64,000 nt of DNA. It comes from Ignavibacteriales bacterium (lineage in GTDB: Bacteria; Bacteroidota; Ignavibacteria; UBA10030). This document shows, in pieces, positions 61,469 to 64,000 of this stretch; positions within the stretch are counted from its first letter, which is position 1; the number at the start of each line of letters is the position of its first letter. A program made the position numbers and the translations under genes. The DNA lies in NCBI GenBank assembly GCA_026390595.1, contig JAPLFQ010000005.1, positions 248,001 to 312,000 of the forward strand, written 5' to 3'. The notes under the pieces were generated by a model that worked only from the letters and a program-made list of their open reading frames with translations, did no database searches and was not told the origin of the DNA.

Positions 61469-63049
61469 ATGAAAGAAACAGCGATACAATGCGGTCACCC
61501 ACAACTTGATGCGCTCTATCCGAGGATCAAGAAGTTCCTCATGAGTGATGTCACCGAATACAACATGTTCGGAACAAAGGTCCGGGGATATCGCACTCCC
61601 GATACGCCGAGTCTCTGGATTCGCGACTACTCGGACATGATGCGCGGTTTCCGGTACTGGGAAACCGACATGAAGAGCATCGTCGATCACTTCGCCGAGA
61701 CCCAGACAGCCCGGGGATGGATTTTCGACTACTTCACCATGACGCCGGAAAAAGTACCGTGCGAGAGAGAAAACTGGGCGAAGTACGTCCGCGTGCCGGT
61801 TGAAGCGGATGTAGAGTTTCGGTTCATCAAAGCCATCTATCTCGCGTGGCAGGCGACAGGCGACGACCAGTGGGTGAAGAGCCTCATGCCGGTTGTCGAG
61901 AAGGCTCTCAACTACGTTCTGACGGATGATTGGCGCTGGGACAAGAAGACAAAGCTTGTGAAAAGGGGATACACGATCGACACGTGGGACTTCGATTACA
62001 CCGCAGGACGCCACCCGTGGCTGAATTTCCAGATCAACGATGATACGTACTGGGGAATTATGCACGGCGATAGCTCGGGCTTTTACGAAGCGTTTTCCCA
62101 GGTTGCGACGATATACTCAACGCTTGGTGTCCGGAAGCGTGCGCTGCACTGGAAGACATTCGCCGAGGCGTTCCGGCGCCGCGCAAACAAAGTCTCCTTC
62201 AACGGGCGGTTCTATACACACCACGTTCATCTTGTTCCGGTCATCATCGACGGGGTCGACGAAGCGGAACAAATTAGTCTCAGCAATCCGATGAACATCA
62301 ATCGCGGATTGGCAACGCACGACATGGCTGTCAGCATCATCAAAGAATATCAGAAAAGGGGAAAGGCATTGTCGGCTTTTGCAGATTGGTTCAGCATCGA
62401 TCCGCCGATGCCGGACGGAATCTATGGTGACGAGAAACTCGTAGCAGGCGCCTACTGCAATGGCGGTCTTCTCCCGCTGGTTGGGGGAGAACTTGCGCGC
62501 GCGGCCTTTGAGCACGGGTTTGAAGAATACGGCGTCGAGCAATTGTTGAAATATGAAAGCCTGACAAGAAACAATGAGACGTACTTATGGTACTTCCCGG
62601 ACGGCAGGCAGTCGACGGTCGAGACGAGCACAAGTCCGGACGCGTCACCAACGGATGGTTGGGGTTCCTCCGCAATGTTGTACGCATTGATGGAGGGGTT
62701 GGCGGGAGTCGTGGATCAGCACAAGCTCCTTCAGAAGGTCCGGCTCTCTCCCCGATGGATTGCCGCGGGAAGAAACGAAGCGTCGGTACGCACGTCCTAC
62801 GGCGCGTCGGGCGCATCGTTTGAGTATTCCTTTGGACACAACGAATCAACGAAGACCATCGAGCTAGACCTGAGCGGATCATCATCAACAAGTCTTCACA
62901 CACTCCTTCCGCGCGGGACAATGGCCACGGCAGTGACAGTCAACGGAAAGAAGACACGGTTCACCAATAAGACGGTCGAAGACAGTCCCTATGTCGACGC
63001 AGATGTTGAGGTAAAGAAGAAGGCTGTCGTCGAAATCCGATATCGATAG
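61469..63049 (+). CDS. Six-hairpin (alpha/alpha)6-barrel glycosidase-like protein
   Basis: A 526-residue protein without a signal peptide. It is rich in aromatic and acidic residues, with SLWIRDYSDMMRGFRYWETD in the first helical pairs, TWDFDYTAGRHPWLN, and the helix-loop stretches YWGIMHGDSSGFYEAFSQVA and MAVSIIKEYQKRGK. The C-terminal part (about residues 430-526) is a beta-sandwich. This pattern fits the six-hairpin glycosidase superfamily (for example GH63/GH78/amylo-glucosidase-like), but the exact family is not evident. The substrate is unknown. The start ATG lies 15 bp after the UROD-like stop and the next gene is 11 bp downstream, so the three are one operon. Confidence 0.75.
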   Translation: MKETAIQCGHPQLDALYPRIKKFLMSDVTEYNMFGTKVRGYRTPDTPSLWIRDYSDMMRGFRYWETDMKSIVDHFAETQTARGWIFDYFTMTPEKVPCERENWAKYVRVPVEADVEFRFIKAIYLAWQATGDDQWVKSLMPVVEKALNYVLTDDWRWDKKTKLVKRGYTIDTWDFDYTAGRHPWLNFQINDDTYWGIMHGDSSGFYEAFSQVATIYSTLGVRKRALHWKTFAEAFRRRANKVSFNGRFYTHHVHLVPVIIDGVDEAEQISLSNPMNINRGLATHDMAVSIIKEYQKRGKALSAFADWFSIDPPMPDGIYGDEKLVAGAYCNGGLLPLVGGELARAAFEHGFEEYGVEQLLKYESLTRNNETYLWYFPDGRQSTVETSTSPDASPTDGWGSSAMLYALMEGLAGVVDQHKLLQKVRLSPRWIAAGRNEASVRTSYGASGASFEYSFGHNESTKTIELDLSGSSSTSLHTLLPRGTMATAVTVNGKKTRFTNKTVEDSPYVDADVEVKKKAVVEIRYR

Positions 63050-63060
63050 GAAGCGCCACC

Positions 63061-64000
63061 ATGAAAAGAAGAGACTTTCTTAAAGCTCCCGCAGCAGCAG
63101 GAGCTCTGCTCGGTACCAGCCTCCAGTTTGGAGAGGTTTCCGCAAAAGAAGAATTGTCGCCAACCCCTCAGGATCAGGTAAAACCGGAGAACCTGCAGCG
63201 CATGCACCCGGATTTTATTACATGCCTGCCCGGTGTCGAATATTTCTTCTTTGGCAATGGCGACATCACGGGGGTGGTTCAACACTGCCCGAAAGACAGC
63301 AGCGGATCATTCCTCGGATTTACGTTCATGAATCCGGGGCTCTTCAGCAGAAAATGGAGCACCTATCTCTATCATCCCGAGCGGGGTTTTACGAACACGC
63401 GTTTTGGCGTTACAATTGAAGAAAGCGAAACAGGCAGCCCCAAAAAAGACGGAATGTACACCGGCGTAAAGGGGTATTCGGTCACGCCCGAGAATTTCGT
63501 ATCGATGCAATGGAAATACACCGAAAACGTCCCGATTGCTTCTCTTCACTGGAAAGCCGGAGAGTGCGAGATAGAGGAGGAGTTCTTTGCTCCGAGCGAG
63601 GGGTCTGTTCTTTTCCGGAGGGCAACCGTGAAGAACGCGTCAGCCAGACCGCTGCGTGTTCGTCATGGCCTGTCGTTGTATGCGAACTTCGGTCTCTTTG
63701 ATCAAATCTATGTCGATGAAAAAGAGAAGGCGGCCTTCGCACGCGGACTTGCAAAGATGAAATTGTTCACGCTTGAAAAAGAGGCAACCGTCGCCGGTCG
63801 TTACGATGTGCGCGTTGACGCCGGAATCATTGCTCCGGGCGAGTCACGCCAGGCAACATACGTGTACTGCCTGAATGACGGAGAGAAAATATTCAAGAAA
63901 AAAACCTTCGAGGTCCTTTGGAAGAACACCGTACGCTATTGGAGCGCAAAGGGGATTCTGGAAACCGGCAACAAAGAATTTGACGATCTCTGGAAGGTCT
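63061..64000 (+). CDS. Tat-exported glycoside hydrolase-like protein (runs off the right edge)
   Basis: The first 313 codons are in the window with no stop. The N-terminus MKRRDFLKAPAAAGALLGTS is a twin-arginine signal (KRRDFLK plus hydrophobic stretch), so the protein is exported folded. The rest is beta-rich (HPERGFTNTRFGVTIEES, RRATVKNASARPLRVRHGLS), like the N-terminal beta-sandwich of GH65/GH94/GH15-type enzymes, and ends NKEFDDLWKV, as if entering an (alpha/alpha)6 barrel. The catalytic region is outside the window. It starts 11 bp after the preceding glycosidase gene with GGAAG upstream. Family and substrate are not assigned. Confidence 0.75.
   Translation, partial: MKRRDFLKAPAAAGALLGTSLQFGEVSAKEELSPTPQDQVKPENLQRMHPDFITCLPGVEYFFFGNGDITGVVQHCPKDSSGSFLGFTFMNPGLFSRKWSTYLYHPERGFTNTRFGVTIEESETGSPKKDGMYTGVKGYSVTPENFVSMQWKYTENVPIASLHWKAGECEIEEEFFAPSEGSVLFRRATVKNASARPLRVRHGLSLYANFGLFDQIYVDEKEKAAFARGLAKMKLFTLEKEATVAGRYDVRVDAGIIAPGESRQATYVYCLNDGEKIFKKKTFEVLWKNTVRYWSAKGILETGNKEFDDLWKV

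Noticed and set aside
1-64000. tRNA, rRNA, CRISPR arrays, insertion sequences, integrases
   Set aside because: None seen by eye: no regular spaced repeats, no transposase-like frame, no cloverleaf-type sequence.

Overview
The window looks like a chromosome segment from a free-living member of the Bacteroidota/FCB group, possibly an Ignavibacteria- or Chlorobi-related lineage. The grounds are SusC/SusD pairs, TonB-dependent receptors with an N-terminal carboxypeptidase-regulatory-like domain, PorV/PorQ-type barrels, C-terminal domains of the type IX secretion (T9SS) sorting type, and a LytTR regulator plus a LytS-type kinase. No rRNA, tRNA, CRISPR array, insertion sequence, integrase or phage gene was seen. 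The genus cannot be named from this sequence.

Region 1 (1-15,886, all minus strand) is housekeeping. In transcription order it holds an LD-carboxypeptidase-like peptidase, purN, purH, mreB, mreC, thrA (fused aspartokinase/homoserine dehydrogenase), thrB, thrC, mreD, mrdA (PBP2), rodA, a TauE/SafE exporter, a DUF1634 membrane protein, dcd and the start of pyrF. The three threonine genes sit between mreC and mreD, so the cell-shape operon is split by an amino-acid operon. Several junctions overlap by 4 bp.

Region 2 (16,084-36,490) is mainly envelope and signalling. It has a large secreted BNR/VPS10-type repeat protein, an orphan LytTR response regulator, and two SusC/SusD pairs transcribed away from a shared 890-bp gap. 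A four-gene operon follows (secreted double NTF2-like protein, aromatic-amino-acid-decarboxylase-like enzyme, LytS-type histidine kinase, TPR protein), then a secreted S41 (CtpA-type) protease.

Region 3 (36,911-56,959) is built around outer-membrane uptake. Two paralogous three-gene cassettes have the same order: TonB-dependent receptor, T9SS-type secreted protein, PorV-like barrel. Between them lie a secreted M19 dipeptidase with an internal sorting-type domain, a protein made of four copies of an unrecognised domain, another TonB-dependent receptor, and a small barrel gene broken by one extra base in a G7 run.

Region 4 (57,156-64,000, continuing off the right edge) is an accessory cluster. 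It mixes two methyltransferase-superfamily proteins (a short MetE-like protein and a UROD/MtaA-like protein) with three probable carbohydrate-active proteins, the last carrying a twin-arginine signal. This is the best candidate for an undescribed pathway, possibly removal and use of methyl groups from methylated glycans or glycosides; that reading is inference.

Clear intrinsic terminators separate the plus-strand units at about 19.4, 20.4 (bidirectional), 29.95, 34.7, 36.5, 42.6, 44.3 and 57.0 kb.
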